A stretch of DNA of 64,000 bases from Candidatus Peregrinibacteria bacterium UBA1369. Lineage in GTDB: Bacteria; Patescibacteriota; Gracilibacteria; UBA1369. Position 1 is the stretch's first letter. Each line of letters starts with the position of its first letter. The translations under genes were made by a program, and so were the position numbers. The stretch is from NCBI GenBank assembly GCA_002305925.1, contig DBRL01000010.1, positions 1 to 64,000 on the forward strand. Reading direction: 5' to 3'. The notes beneath the pieces were generated by a model, which was given only the letters and a program-made list of their open reading frames with translations, did no database searches and was not told where the DNA came from. Positions 43,253 through 52,232 of the stretch are shown in pieces.

Positions 43253-44725
43253 ATGAATAAATTTCTGACATTGCGCGAGGCTGCCCGGGGGATTGACGAA
43301 AAAAAAATTAAACCCTCAGAGCTGACCGAGGAGTTGTTGGCTGAAACCGGACGGCTCAATTCCGATCTGAATGCCTATATCACCGTTTCCGCCGAGGAGG
43401 CGCGCCGGGCCGCGCTGGCCGCCGACGCGCGGCAGGCCAGCGACAGTTTGCTGTCACCCCTGGACGGGGTGCCCGGCGCGCTGAAAGACATCGTCAACAC
43501 CAAGGGTGTCCGCTCCACCTCCGCTTCACGCATTCTGGCTGATTTCGTGCCTCCCTACGATGCCACGGTGGCCCGTCGTCTGCTCGATGCCGGCCTGGTG
43601 CTGGTCGGCAAGACCAATACCGATGAATTTGCCTGCGGCGGTTCCACCGAGCATTCCGCTTTTGGCGTTACCCGCAATCCCTGGGACAGGGAGCGGGTGG
43701 CAGGGGGATCCAGCGGCGGCTCCGCCGCCGCCGTGGCCGCCGGGACCTGTTTTTACGCCGTCGGTACCGATACCGGCGGTTCGATCCGTCTGCCGGCTTC
43801 CTTCTGCGGCGTTTCCGGACTGAAAGTCAGTTATGGGCGCGTCTCGCGATCAGGCGTGACGGCGATGGCCTCGTCGTTGGATACCATCGGTCCTTTTGCC
43901 CGTACGGTGGAGGATTTGGCGCTGGTTTTGGAGGTAATGGCCGGGCAGGACTGGAAGGACGCCACCACCCCGCCCCGCGAGGTTCCCCGCTACAGTATGT
44001 CGCTGCCGGATCGGCCGGAAAAAGTGATGCGCGGACTGCGCATTGGCGTGCCGAAAGAATACTTTGTCGAAGGTCTGTCGCCGGAAGTGGAGAAAATGGT
44101 GCGCGCCGCCATGGCCGAATATGAAGAAAACGGCGCGGTGCTGAAGGAAATCAGTTTGCCTTACACCAAATACGCGGTGGCGATTTATTACATCATTATG
44201 CCCGCCGAGCTCTCGGCCAATCTGGCCCGCTATGACGGAATCCGTTACGGTTTAAAGCCCGAAGGGGAGATTAGCGACATTATCGACCAGTATTACAAAA
44301 CGCGCGACCAGGGTTTTGGTCCGGAAGTGAAACGGCGTATTCTTACCGGTACCTATGTGTTGTCGGCCGGTTATTTCGATGCCTATTATCGAAAAGCTCT
44401 GAAGGTGCGCACGCTGATCAAGCAGGATTTTGAAAAGGCTTTTGAGGATGTTGACGTGATCATGACGCCGGTTTCGCCCAATCCCGCCTTCAAAATCGGG
44501 GAAAAAATGAATGATCCTCTCTCGATGTACCTGGAGGACGCCTTTACCATTCCCGCCTCGATGGCCGGTATTCCCGCACTTTCCATCCCCTGCGGTTTCA
44601 GTGCCGAGGGACTGCCGGTGGGTCTGCAGATTATCGCGCCGCAATACGCCGAGGAGAAACTGCTGCAGGTCGGCCATGCCTACCAGACGCTGACAGATTG
44701 GCATCGTCGATTTCCCAAGCTTTAG
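43253..44725 (+). CDS. gatA: Aspartyl/glutamyl-tRNA amidotransferase subunit A
   Basis: This 490-aa amidase-signature enzyme has a full catalytic triad: K78 (GALKDIVNTKG), S153 in GGSSGGSAAAVAAG and S177 in TGGSIRLPAS. It hydrolyses glutamine to supply ammonia for tRNA-bound Glu or Asp. It follows gatC by 22 nt. gatB is not adjacent, so it must be encoded elsewhere if the complex is functional. Confidence 0.97.
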   Translation: MNKFLTLREAARGIDEKKIKPSELTEELLAETGRLNSDLNAYITVSAEEARRAALAADARQASDSLLSPLDGVPGALKDIVNTKGVRSTSASRILADFVPPYDATVARRLLDAGLVLVGKTNTDEFACGGSTEHSAFGVTRNPWDRERVAGGSSGGSAAAVAAGTCFYAVGTDTGGSIRLPASFCGVSGLKVSYGRVSRSGVTAMASSLDTIGPFARTVEDLALVLEVMAGQDWKDATTPPREVPRYSMSLPDRPEKVMRGLRIGVPKEYFVEGLSPEVEKMVRAAMAEYEENGAVLKEISLPYTKYAVAIYYIIMPAELSANLARYDGIRYGLKPEGEISDIIDQYYKTRDQGFGPEVKRRILTGTYVLSAGYFDAYYRKALKVRTLIKQDFEKAFEDVDVIMTPVSPNPAFKIGEKMNDPLSMYLEDAFTIPASMAGIPALSIPCGFSAEGLPVGLQIIAPQYAEEKLLQVGHAYQTLTDWHRRFPKL

Positions 44726-44762
44726 GTCTTTACTGTGTCAGCTGCGTAATTTACTCTCTCAC

Positions 44763-45767
44763 TTGCCTGAAAAAACTTCCACAATTCAGTCCAAAAATGT
44801 CTATCTCTTCTGTGGTGAGGATAGTTTCTCGGCTTTTGAAAAGGCGATGCTCTGGAAACAGAAATTTTTGGAAAAATATGGTGATCTGAATTTTTTACTT
44901 TATCGTGGCGAGGAATTGACTGGCGGCGAATTCCAGACCGCCCTGGAATCCTGCCCTTTCCTCAGCGAGAAAAAACTTATTTTTATCAGTGATTTTCTCA
45001 AGGAGGGTGAGGATAAGGATCAGGAAAAAGTGACCGAACTGCTCGACCAGGTGCCGGATTATGCCGTGGTGCTTTTTTGGGAGCATCACAAGCCTGACGG
45101 GCGCACGGCGATTTACAAAAAGTTAAAAAAAATCGCCCAGCTGGAGGAGTTTGCTTCCAAAAGCGGCGTGATGCTGAACCGATGGATTGTTGGGCGTTTT
45201 CAGCGTCATGGTGTGCGGGTGGGGGAACGGGATGCGGCTTTAATGGCCGATCTGGTTGGCAATAATCTCTGGACGCTCAGTCATGAAATTGAAAAAGTTG
45301 CTATATACGCCGCGGGCGGGCCGGTTGATGCTGCCATGATTGAAAATGTTGTCTGTCCCAATCCTTCCAGTTCTATTTTCAAACTGACTGATTTTCTTGG
45401 GGAGCGGCGCTTGCGCGAATCTATGCGTACCCTGGAAATACTGCTCAACAGTGGTGATCAGGTGGTGGGTATGTTTTTTATGCTGGTAAGGCATTTCCGG
45501 CTGATGTCCCAGGTGAAGGATATGGCCGGGCGCGGCGAGAGGCCGGCGGCCATAGCCAAAGCCATCAAGGAGTCACCTTATGTCGTCAACAAAATTCATG
45601 GGCAAATCAGGCATTTCAGCATGGAGGATTTGCGTCGTATCCATGGCGAGCTGATGGCCATCGATTCAGGGTTCAAGACCGGCCGAATCCGAATTACCAG
45701 CAATGACGACAGTGAGCTGGTGCGTGAAATAGAGGTTTTTATCACCAAAGTCTGTCTGGGGCGATGA
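44763..45767 (+). CDS. holA: DNA polymerase III subunit delta
   Basis: This 334-aa clamp-loader subunit has an AAA+-like N-terminus (NVYLFCGEDSFSAFEKAMLWKQKF) with EHHKPDGRTAIYKKLKKIAQLEEF and a helical collar domain (GDQVVGMFFMLVRHFRLMSQVKDM). It opens the beta clamp. The start appears to be TTG 44763, as no ATG precedes the conserved core. Confidence 0.88.
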   Translation: MPEKTSTIQSKNVYLFCGEDSFSAFEKAMLWKQKFLEKYGDLNFLLYRGEELTGGEFQTALESCPFLSEKKLIFISDFLKEGEDKDQEKVTELLDQVPDYAVVLFWEHHKPDGRTAIYKKLKKIAQLEEFASKSGVMLNRWIVGRFQRHGVRVGERDAALMADLVGNNLWTLSHEIEKVAIYAAGGPVDAAMIENVVCPNPSSSIFKLTDFLGERRLRESMRTLEILLNSGDQVVGMFFMLVRHFRLMSQVKDMAGRGERPAAIAKAIKESPYVVNKIHGQIRHFSMEDLRRIHGELMAIDSGFKTGRIRITSNDDSELVREIEVFITKVCLGR

Positions 45768-45786
45768 TGCTTGATTGTCCCGTTTT

Positions 45787-46260
45787 TTAGGTCCGTTTTT
45801 GACGCTTTTTCAATTGTCCCTGGAAAAGTCCGCGCAGTCCGTGGATTTCCCGGGCGATGTCCAGGCGCAGTTTGAGATCGTCCAGATTTTTTTGGCATAA
45901 AGCAATTTGGGAGCGAATCATTTCAATCTGTTTTTGCGGGCTTCCTTGGCTGGCGCTGTCCAGTGTGATGAAAAAATCGGCCATCTTATGCTGTTGTTGT
46001 TTGATCAGCAGCAATACATTGGCGGGGGATTCAAAGAAGCGGTCTTGGCGGTGTTCCAGGTGCCCGGTGGGAGTGGTGGGGTCTTCATCCACGGCGAAAT
46101 GTTCCAGGTCAAAATCCTCGATGTGCCAGCCGGTATTGTCATCATAGTCATCTCCCGTGAGCTCTCCCGCGAAGGTCCTCTCGGTGTCCGGAGCAAAATC
46201 GTCGTCTTCGAATCCGTGGAATTCAGGATAGCGGGGGCAGGATGATTTGTGATTGCTCAT
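45787..46260 (-). CDS. Acidic hypothetical protein
   Basis: This 157-aa protein read from ATG 46260 is strongly acidic in its first ~60 residues (D, E, T, H rich). A helical Gln/Lys segment follows with LLLIKQQQHKMADFFITLDSASQGSPQKQIEMI, and the C-terminal tail KKRQKRT is basic. No signal or membrane helix is seen. I recognise no family. Its promoter overlaps the terminator of the giant-protein cluster. Confidence 0.65.
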   Translation of the reverse strand: MSNHKSSCPRYPEFHGFEDDDFAPDTERTFAGELTGDDYDDNTGWHIEDFDLEHFAVDEDPTTPTGHLEHRQDRFFESPANVLLLIKQQQHKMADFFITLDSASQGSPQKQIEMIRSQIALCQKNLDDLKLRLDIAREIHGLRGLFQGQLKKRQKRT

Positions 46261-46300
46261 GATGTTTGGGAGAAAGAATGCTTTGGGAAAATACGCGTAG

Positions 46301-46328
46301 ATTCTATTGAAAAAACGGCTAAAGTCAA
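46301..46328 (-). promoter_or_regulatory. Promoter of the acidic protein gene
   Basis: On the minus strand TTGACT (5/6), a 16-nt spacer and TAGAAT (5/6). It lies immediately after the terminator of the giant-protein cluster. Confidence 0.6.
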
Positions 46329-46330
46329 TC

Positions 46331-46357
46331 AAAAAAGGGAGGTCGTGGCGACCTCCC
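46331..46357 (-). terminator. Intrinsic terminator of the giant-protein cluster
   Basis: GGGAGGTCG and CGACCTCCC form a 9-bp stem with a 3-nt loop, followed on the minus strand by T6. It is 28 nt after the stop of the 1939-aa gene. Confidence 0.85.
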
Positions 46358-46384
46358 TCAGTGTTGCCTCATTTCGGCCGCAAA

Positions 46385-49300
46385 TTAGCGGGCCATCTGG
46401 GATTGGCTGAAGCTGCCCAGCAGGTCGGTCAGGCCAGCCGGCGGGTTCTGGATGATTCTCTGGTCATAGCGGATGGTGATGGCGCCCTCGTCCTTGGTGA
46501 TGTCACCGGCGGCGACACGGTTTTCGAAGAGCGGGCCGATATTGCCGTAGATGGAGCCGTTGACGGTGAGCATTTTCTGCGACTGCTGGCCGGGGGCCTC
46601 GGCGCTGCCGGAGATGACGTTGCCTTTGGTGTAATAATCGACATTGTCGGGGCTGCCGCTTCTCTGGACGAAATAGGCTCCGGCCAGTTTTTCAACCTCC
46701 GGATCGATGTAGATATTGCCATTGAGGACAATCACACCCAGCGAGGCAATCTGATCGGCGGAAATTGCCGGTGTGCCGATGGAGTATTCGATATCGCCGT
46801 TGATCTGCAGATTGGCGTTTTCTACAATAATGGTCCAGGCGCCCTCGCCTTCCGGGATTTGCAGTCCTCCAATAGTGACCGTTTCACCGTTGCCGCTGTA
46901 ATAGTAGACTTGACCGGGGCTTTGCTGCTGAAGTGTGGTAAAGTCGTAGATTTCTGCTTGCGGATTTATCGCGCCGCTCCATCTGGTCAGTTTGCCGATG
47001 TTGCGCTCCATGGCCGCGGCAATGCCGGCCTTGTCCCAGTCCGAGCCGGGTACCAGCCCGACCTCACAGATTTGACTGGAGAGGTTTTTGGAGATACCCG
47101 AGCCAAAAAGGTTTGTTAGGGCTTCAATTTGATCCTTCGTCAGGTCGAGATAGTCGAAGTCGGCCTGGCCGGCGGAGCAGATTTCATGGCTGATGCTGAT
47201 GATTTCGGCTTGTTCAAGACCCGTGCTGGCCAATTGTCCCTCGATTGGGGTTATTGGTTTGACCACGGTGGAGGAAATGTTCTTGAAGGGATAGCATTTG
47301 GAGACGTCCACGCCATAGACCAGGTCGTCTTCCAGGAAAACATCACCGCTGGCGCGGGTCAGGAAGTACTGGCAGACCACGTCGGCAATGACCGTGTTGC
47401 TTTCGATGTCGGGGACATCGTTATTTGAGATGGTCGTACAGAGAACGGTTTCGTTGCCATTTTCATCCGTTGTTTCTTCACAGTATTCGATTGTGTCCAC
47501 GCGGGACTGATTCTTGAATTCTTCATTGCACCAGACGCCCTCGCGGCAGTCTTCGATGGTGATGCCGGATTTGAGCAAGCCATTGTATTCAATGACAATC
47601 GGATCGTCCGAAGAGATGCCGCGGATTTCCATGTAACTGTTTTCCGGGCCGGCCTTTCCTATTTTGTAGCATTTGTCGATGCCGCTGCTGGAATCGCTGC
47701 AGAGGTCGTAGCCGGACGGTTTGACGATGCTGAAGTCTTGGGGCACATCGAATTCGATAGTGCCGCCCGGTTCGCTCTGGTTACCGTCGACGTGGATTTT
47801 TAGGCCACGAATTGTTCCCGAGAAAGCAGGGTCGTAGATTCTGGCGGTCATGGTGCGGCTGTCCCCCTGCTCGAAGTTGCCGGGGGTGTATTCCAGTTTG
47901 TAATGTACAGGTTGTGGTACTGCCTCGCCGGTGGTTGAGAAATGTACAGCCAGAGAGTTTACCAAAGTACTGTTTTTACCGATGCGCTTGGTTATTTTTG
48001 GTGTGCCCGGCTCTTCATCTTCCGGGTTTTTGTTGATTCTGTCCCAGCAGATATCGCGGTAGAGCGGATTGCAGTCCTCCACCAGCAGGGTGAATTCTTC
48101 GTAGTCCTCGTCAAGGGTGACGCAGTCACCGGTGGCGTAGCGGGAATTGTTGGTAAAAATCAGATCGCCACGGCCTTCGATTTCCCAGCAGTACTGGTCG
48201 GTGCCGACTCCTTCCTCGGCGCAGTAGCGGTTGCCAGGGTATTCGACGATCACCGGCGGTTCCTCACAGCCCTCCTCGTCCTGGTCCGGCTGCGGACGCA
48301 GTTGTCTCATACAGGCCGCGGACATGCGGACATTGGTGTCGGAGAGGAAGACATTGATGCCGCTCTGGGCGGTGCCGTCCGCGTAATTGACGATGCGGGT
48401 GTTGTTGGTGTTGTCGGTCTGGGTGCGGAAGTCGGCTGTGCCGCTGCCGGAGGTGTTGCCAAAACCGCCGCTGAATCTGCCGGCGTTGTTGGTGGCGGTG
48501 AAGCGGACGTGGTTCAGACCGCCCGGCTGGGAGCTGTACTGGCTGCCGTCGCTCATTACCACGGTGGCGTTCATCTGGGAGGTGGTTAGCGGGTTGAACG
48601 GTTCCGGGGTGTAATCGAGGTCGAGATAGAGACAGAAGGGTTCTTCATCCTCTTCGGGCGGGGTGTAATTGGCTGCGGCGGCGATACAGTTGGCCACTCC
48701 ATCATCCGGTACGGCCCGTACGCTGAAGCCGATGTTTTGGGCATTGTCCGGAGAGGCGAAGATATAGCGGCAGACGCTGAGGGTTACTACGGTGCCGTTG
48801 TCGATCAGGGCCGGACAGATGGCCGGGTTGCCGGGCTCGCCGACCAGGCGGCCGTCACCGCTTTCGGTCCAGGAGACCATGGTGATGGGATTGCCCTTGG
48901 TGGTGACCGGGCTGACCTGCAGGGCATAGCTCTGGCCGGGCAGAATTTGCGGACTCAAAGTGTATTGTCCGTTGACCCGCAGATTGAGAGCCAGACAGAT
49001 TTCCTTGCTGTCGGGGACTTCCGGGACGGTGAAGGTGCGGCTACATTCGGCCACGCCGTCGTCTTCCTTGACTTTGATGGTGACGCTGGCGGCGGTGTTG
49101 TCGCTGGGGGCCTGATAGGAATATTTACAGGAAGGATCGGCCTCAAAAGTGCCGCTGGCCGGTACGGCCGGACAGGTGGCGGCGTTGGTGGTGGCGGCAA
49201 CGAAGTTGCCGTTGCCGGTTTCGCTGTAAACCACTGGCGGGCGGGGTTGGTCATCAGTGTCGACGGGGTTGACGTTCAGTGCAACCAGCTGGCCTTGGTT

Positions 49301-52204
49301 GATGGTGTTGCCGGAAATGGCCGGTGTCGTGGTCAGATTGAGGGTTTTACAAATCGGTTCGGTGGGAACGTCCGGGACGGCGGCGTCGACGCGGCAGGCG
49401 GTGACATTGTCATGTGGATCTGCCAGCAGGGTGATTTCGTCGCCGGCATTGGGAGTGTAGAGATATTTACAGCTGACCGGTGTGGATCCCTGTGTGCCTC
49501 GGGCCTGAATATAGGCGTTGGGGTTGATTACCGGCAGATTGACTACGGCCGCGCAGTTGGCGGCGTTGGCCGGGTCGGCGCTGAGTGTTCCCACTCCGGC
49601 AGGATTGTAGGCGGCGAGACTGTATTTGGTGATCGGGCTGCCGTCGGTGTTGACCGAATTGGCCTGGTCGATCTCTACTCGATAGGTTTGGCCGGCTTCC
49701 AGGGCGTCTTTGCTCACTTCAGTTGTTCCGGAAATGAATTTCACCTTTAGCAGTTCGCATTTTTCTCCGGGGACTTCGGGAATGACCAGACTTTCACTGC
49801 AGGCAGGGTAAACCGTGCCGTCTTTTCCTTCGGCCTGGACTTTGATCAGGGTGTTGGAGGGGCCGCCGCTGTACCAGGTCTTGTTGTCCTTGGTTTCCAG
49901 ATACGGATTGACGGCTGAAGCGGGGGAGTTTTGGGCGTCCTTGAATCCGCCATGGGTCAGTCCGATCGGCTTGGCATAGTCAGAGGCGGAAACCTGGCTG
50001 GCCGCGCTGGTTGTGACCGAGCTGGATTTCATGCTATCGGCCTGCAGCAGGGCTGTCTTGCCGACATCGGCAAAGACATTGGTGCCGAGCATTTCGGCCA
50101 TGCCAAGCTCTTCCAGATTTTCATCTATCGGGTTGACAATGGGGCCAACGGGATCAAAGGGTACTACATATTCTTCTTCATCAAAGCAGTTGCCGCCCGG
50201 GCAGGTGGGACCGAATACTCCGATTCCTGTGCCCAGTTCCACCATGTCAGCGATGCCGCTGCCAACCCAGGTCGGGCTGTCGTCGTCATTGGTTCCTCCG
50301 GGGATGACGGTCATGCCGCCAATGATCTGTCCGGCTCCGATAGCTTCCAGGCCTGGTAGATAGCTGGTTTTCTTTTTTGCCGACCAGCGGTAGTTGAGGG
50401 GGATGGTTTTGTTGTTGGGCTGGAATTTCGGCGTGACTGTGAACGTTACGGGTGTGTTTGGCTCCAGTGTTTTTGGCGAAATGTCCAGGTCGATACAGGT
50501 GACGGGCGTGGGCTGCACTACCAGTTCGAGATGACAGGTATTGGCTTTTTGCCTTTGGCCGTCGGGGGTGGCGACCATCGGACCGTCGCCGGAGATGTTT
50601 TGTCCGTCGGCGTAAAAAGCCTGAACGCCAAGCGTGACTCCTTCGGAGCCGCCGCTATAAAAGATCTGATTGTCGTTGTCCGTAAGCGGATTACCGCTGA
50701 GGGTGGAGGCGATTTCATCCTTGAAGTTGCCGAGGATAATCATGGCGGCTGTCTGGGCGGCGGTAGCGGAAGTCATGCCGGTATTGACCATGGGCGCCGA
50801 TTCGCTTAATTCCAGGCCGGTTGACGGTGCGGCATGGGCAACCCGCAGCAGTCTGCCGGGCAGACTGTTCAGTAGCATTGGCTGCAGGCCCGGACCGACA
50901 CTTTCGATGGCTTCAATAATATTCGAGAGGCCGTCGTTGTTGACGAACCAGACGGGGCGGCTCTGGTCACCGTAAAAAGAGACCCAGCGGTATTCCAGGG
51001 GGCGTTTGTCGCCGCTGCCGTTTTCGTAAATGGTTTTGAATTTCATGATCGCTTTCTCTCCGGGCAGCAGAGCGTTGGGATTGACGGTGTCATAGGTGTA
51101 GATGCCCATTGCACCGGGTTTCTTGAAAGCCCCGTCCCACTGCAGGTCCGCACAGCCGAGCTGGGCGGGGGGAGTGGAGGGTTTGCGCCAGATGGTGGCG
51201 ACTGAACCGATGGGTAGCCAGTAAAAGGTGTTTTGGACTCCAGTTGGTGTCGTAACAGCCTGTTTGACGTATTGTGTGAAGGAGCCTGGGTAGGGAGGAT
51301 GGGTAGGAGGAGGCGGATCAAGATAGCACCAGCCGGAATTTGGATCGTTTACGCCCTGCGCCGTGCAACCCTTGCTGTTGTTGGCCGGATAATTGTTTTT
51401 GTTAATCTGTTGTTCAGAAAGTAAAACTCTGGAGGTCGTTGTGGCACTCCAGATGCTGCCATTGACGTTTTTTGTCGTCAGGTCAACACTGAAAGGTAAT
51501 TTGCGATTTTCCTGATTGGAAAGGTTTGAGTTCATGTCTGGATTGTTTCCCAGAACATAGGCAATTCCAGTGTTGTTTGTCCCGAAAGTCCATCTTACTG
51601 TTCTCGTGCCATCACTATTGTTGATGGTTTCGACTTTTGTACCTCCCCAGTAGCTGTAAGTCCTGTTACAGGAGTCGGTACTTGTGTTGTATTCGTCTGT
51701 GGATCCGGAAGGCCGTGGCGTGTAGCAGGCGATTTTTTCAATGCTGCTGACCGAGTCCTTTTCTATTTTGATTTCGAACTGTTTTACGATTGAACGGTAA
51801 TAATAGGTTTGGCCGTTTTTTGTATCCTGAAAAGAATCGTTATAGTAGTTGTGCTGGTGATTGGTGATGGGAAGTCTGAAGTTTTCAGAACCGCCTTTCA
51901 TTGCGGTATCGGAAGAATTGGCGTTCGGGGGTTGTACTTTGTATTGATTGTTGCCGAGGAAATTTGCGGTGGCGGTGACATAGTCCAGGTAACCGGTACA
52001 ATTTCCAATATAATTGATGTATTGCGCACCTTCTTTGGCTGTAGTGTTGGGATTGTCGACAATTTCGACAGCACCTGTGTTCGTGTTGTACGGTTTGACC
52101 ATCAGCGTACAGGTGTTTCTGACTTGGGGAGCATATCCCGCCTGGACTGTCGGTATGAGAACCAGTGCAGTCAGTAGTGTGGTGAGAATGGTGAGCTTTT
52201 TCAT
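46385..52204 (-). CDS. Giant secreted Cys-rich surface protein (1939 aa)
   Basis: A signal peptide (MKKLTILTTLLTALVLIPTVQAG) starts an otherwise extracellular protein. From about residue 570 it contains at least five repeats opening with C-x-x-L-x-(L/V/I) at roughly 571, 815, 950, 1070 and 1190, each ~110-250 residues and Ig-like in character. Some repeats contain further Cys pairs and xVPEVP linkers. The C-terminal ~250 residues have beta-helix-like motifs (LGVIVLNGNIYIDPEVEKL, RYDQRIIQNPPAGL), seen in polymer-forming and pilus-tip-like proteins. No sortase motif or SLH domain is present. It follows the 2187-aa gene by 28 nt. The function is unknown; a surface structure or adhesin is inferred. 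Confidence 0.8.
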   Translation of the reverse strand: MKKLTILTTLLTALVLIPTVQAGYAPQVRNTCTLMVKPYNTNTGAVEIVDNPNTTAKEGAQYINYIGNCTGYLDYVTATANFLGNNQYKVQPPNANSSDTAMKGGSENFRLPITNHQHNYYNDSFQDTKNGQTYYYRSIVKQFEIKIEKDSVSSIEKIACYTPRPSGSTDEYNTSTDSCNRTYSYWGGTKVETINNSDGTRTVRWTFGTNNTGIAYVLGNNPDMNSNLSNQENRKLPFSVDLTTKNVNGSIWSATTTSRVLLSEQQINKNNYPANNSKGCTAQGVNDPNSGWCYLDPPPPTHPPYPGSFTQYVKQAVTTPTGVQNTFYWLPIGSVATIWRKPSTPPAQLGCADLQWDGAFKKPGAMGIYTYDTVNPNALLPGEKAIMKFKTIYENGSGDKRPLEYRWVSFYGDQSRPVWFVNNDGLSNIIEAIESVGPGLQPMLLNSLPGRLLRVAHAAPSTGLELSESAPMVNTGMTSATAAQTAAMIILGNFKDEIASTLSGNPLTDNDNQIFYSGGSEGVTLGVQAFYADGQNISGDGPMVATPDGQRQKANTCHLELVVQPTPVTCIDLDISPKTLEPNTPVTFTVTPKFQPNNKTIPLNYRWSAKKKTSYLPGLEAIGAGQIIGGMTVIPGGTNDDDSPTWVGSGIADMVELGTGIGVFGPTCPGGNCFDEEEYVVPFDPVGPIVNPIDENLEELGMAEMLGTNVFADVGKTALLQADSMKSSSVTTSAASQVSASDYAKPIGLTHGGFKDAQNSPASAVNPYLETKDNKTWYSGGPSNTLIKVQAEGKDGTVYPACSESLVIPEVPGEKCELLKVKFISGTTEVSKDALEAGQTYRVEIDQANSVNTDGSPITKYSLAAYNPAGVGTLSADPANAANCAAVVNLPVINPNAYIQARGTQGSTPVSCKYLYTPNAGDEITLLADPHDNVTACRVDAAVPDVPTEPICKTLNLTTTPAISGNTINQGQLVALNVNPVDTDDQPRPPVVYSETGNGNFVAATTNAATCPAVPASGTFEADPSCKYSYQAPSDNTAASVTIKVKEDDGVAECSRTFTVPEVPDSKEICLALNLRVNGQYTLSPQILPGQSYALQVSPVTTKGNPITMVSWTESGDGRLVGEPGNPAICPALIDNGTVVTLSVCRYIFASPDNAQNIGFSVRAVPDDGVANCIAAAANYTPPEEDEEPFCLYLDLDYTPEPFNPLTTSQMNATVVMSDGSQYSSQPGGLNHVRFTATNNAGRFSGGFGNTSGSGTADFRTQTDNTNNTRIVNYADGTAQSGINVFLSDTNVRMSAACMRQLRPQPDQDEEGCEEPPVIVEYPGNRYCAEEGVGTDQYCWEIEGRGDLIFTNNSRYATGDCVTLDEDYEEFTLLVEDCNPLYRDICWDRINKNPEDEEPGTPKITKRIGKNSTLVNSLAVHFSTTGEAVPQPVHYKLEYTPGNFEQGDSRTMTARIYDPAFSGTIRGLKIHVDGNQSEPGGTIEFDVPQDFSIVKPSGYDLCSDSSSGIDKCYKIGKAGPENSYMEIRGISSDDPIVIEYNGLLKSGITIEDCREGVWCNEEFKNQSRVDTIEYCEETTDENGNETVLCTTISNNDVPDIESNTVIADVVCQYFLTRASGDVFLEDDLVYGVDVSKCYPFKNISSTVVKPITPIEGQLASTGLEQAEIISISHEICSAGQADFDYLDLTKDQIEALTNLFGSGISKNLSSQICEVGLVPGSDWDKAGIAAAMERNIGKLTRWSGAINPQAEIYDFTTLQQQSPGQVYYYSGNGETVTIGGLQIPEGEGAWTIIVENANLQINGDIEYSIGTPAISADQIASLGVIVLNGNIYIDPEVEKLAGAYFVQRSGSPDNVDYYTKGNVISGSAEAPGQQSQKMLTVNGSIYGNIGPLFENRVAAGDITKDEGAITIRYDQRIIQNPPAGLTDLLGSFSQSQMAR

Positions 52205-52232
52205 GGCTTTTTGTTGATGTTTTTTTGAGTAT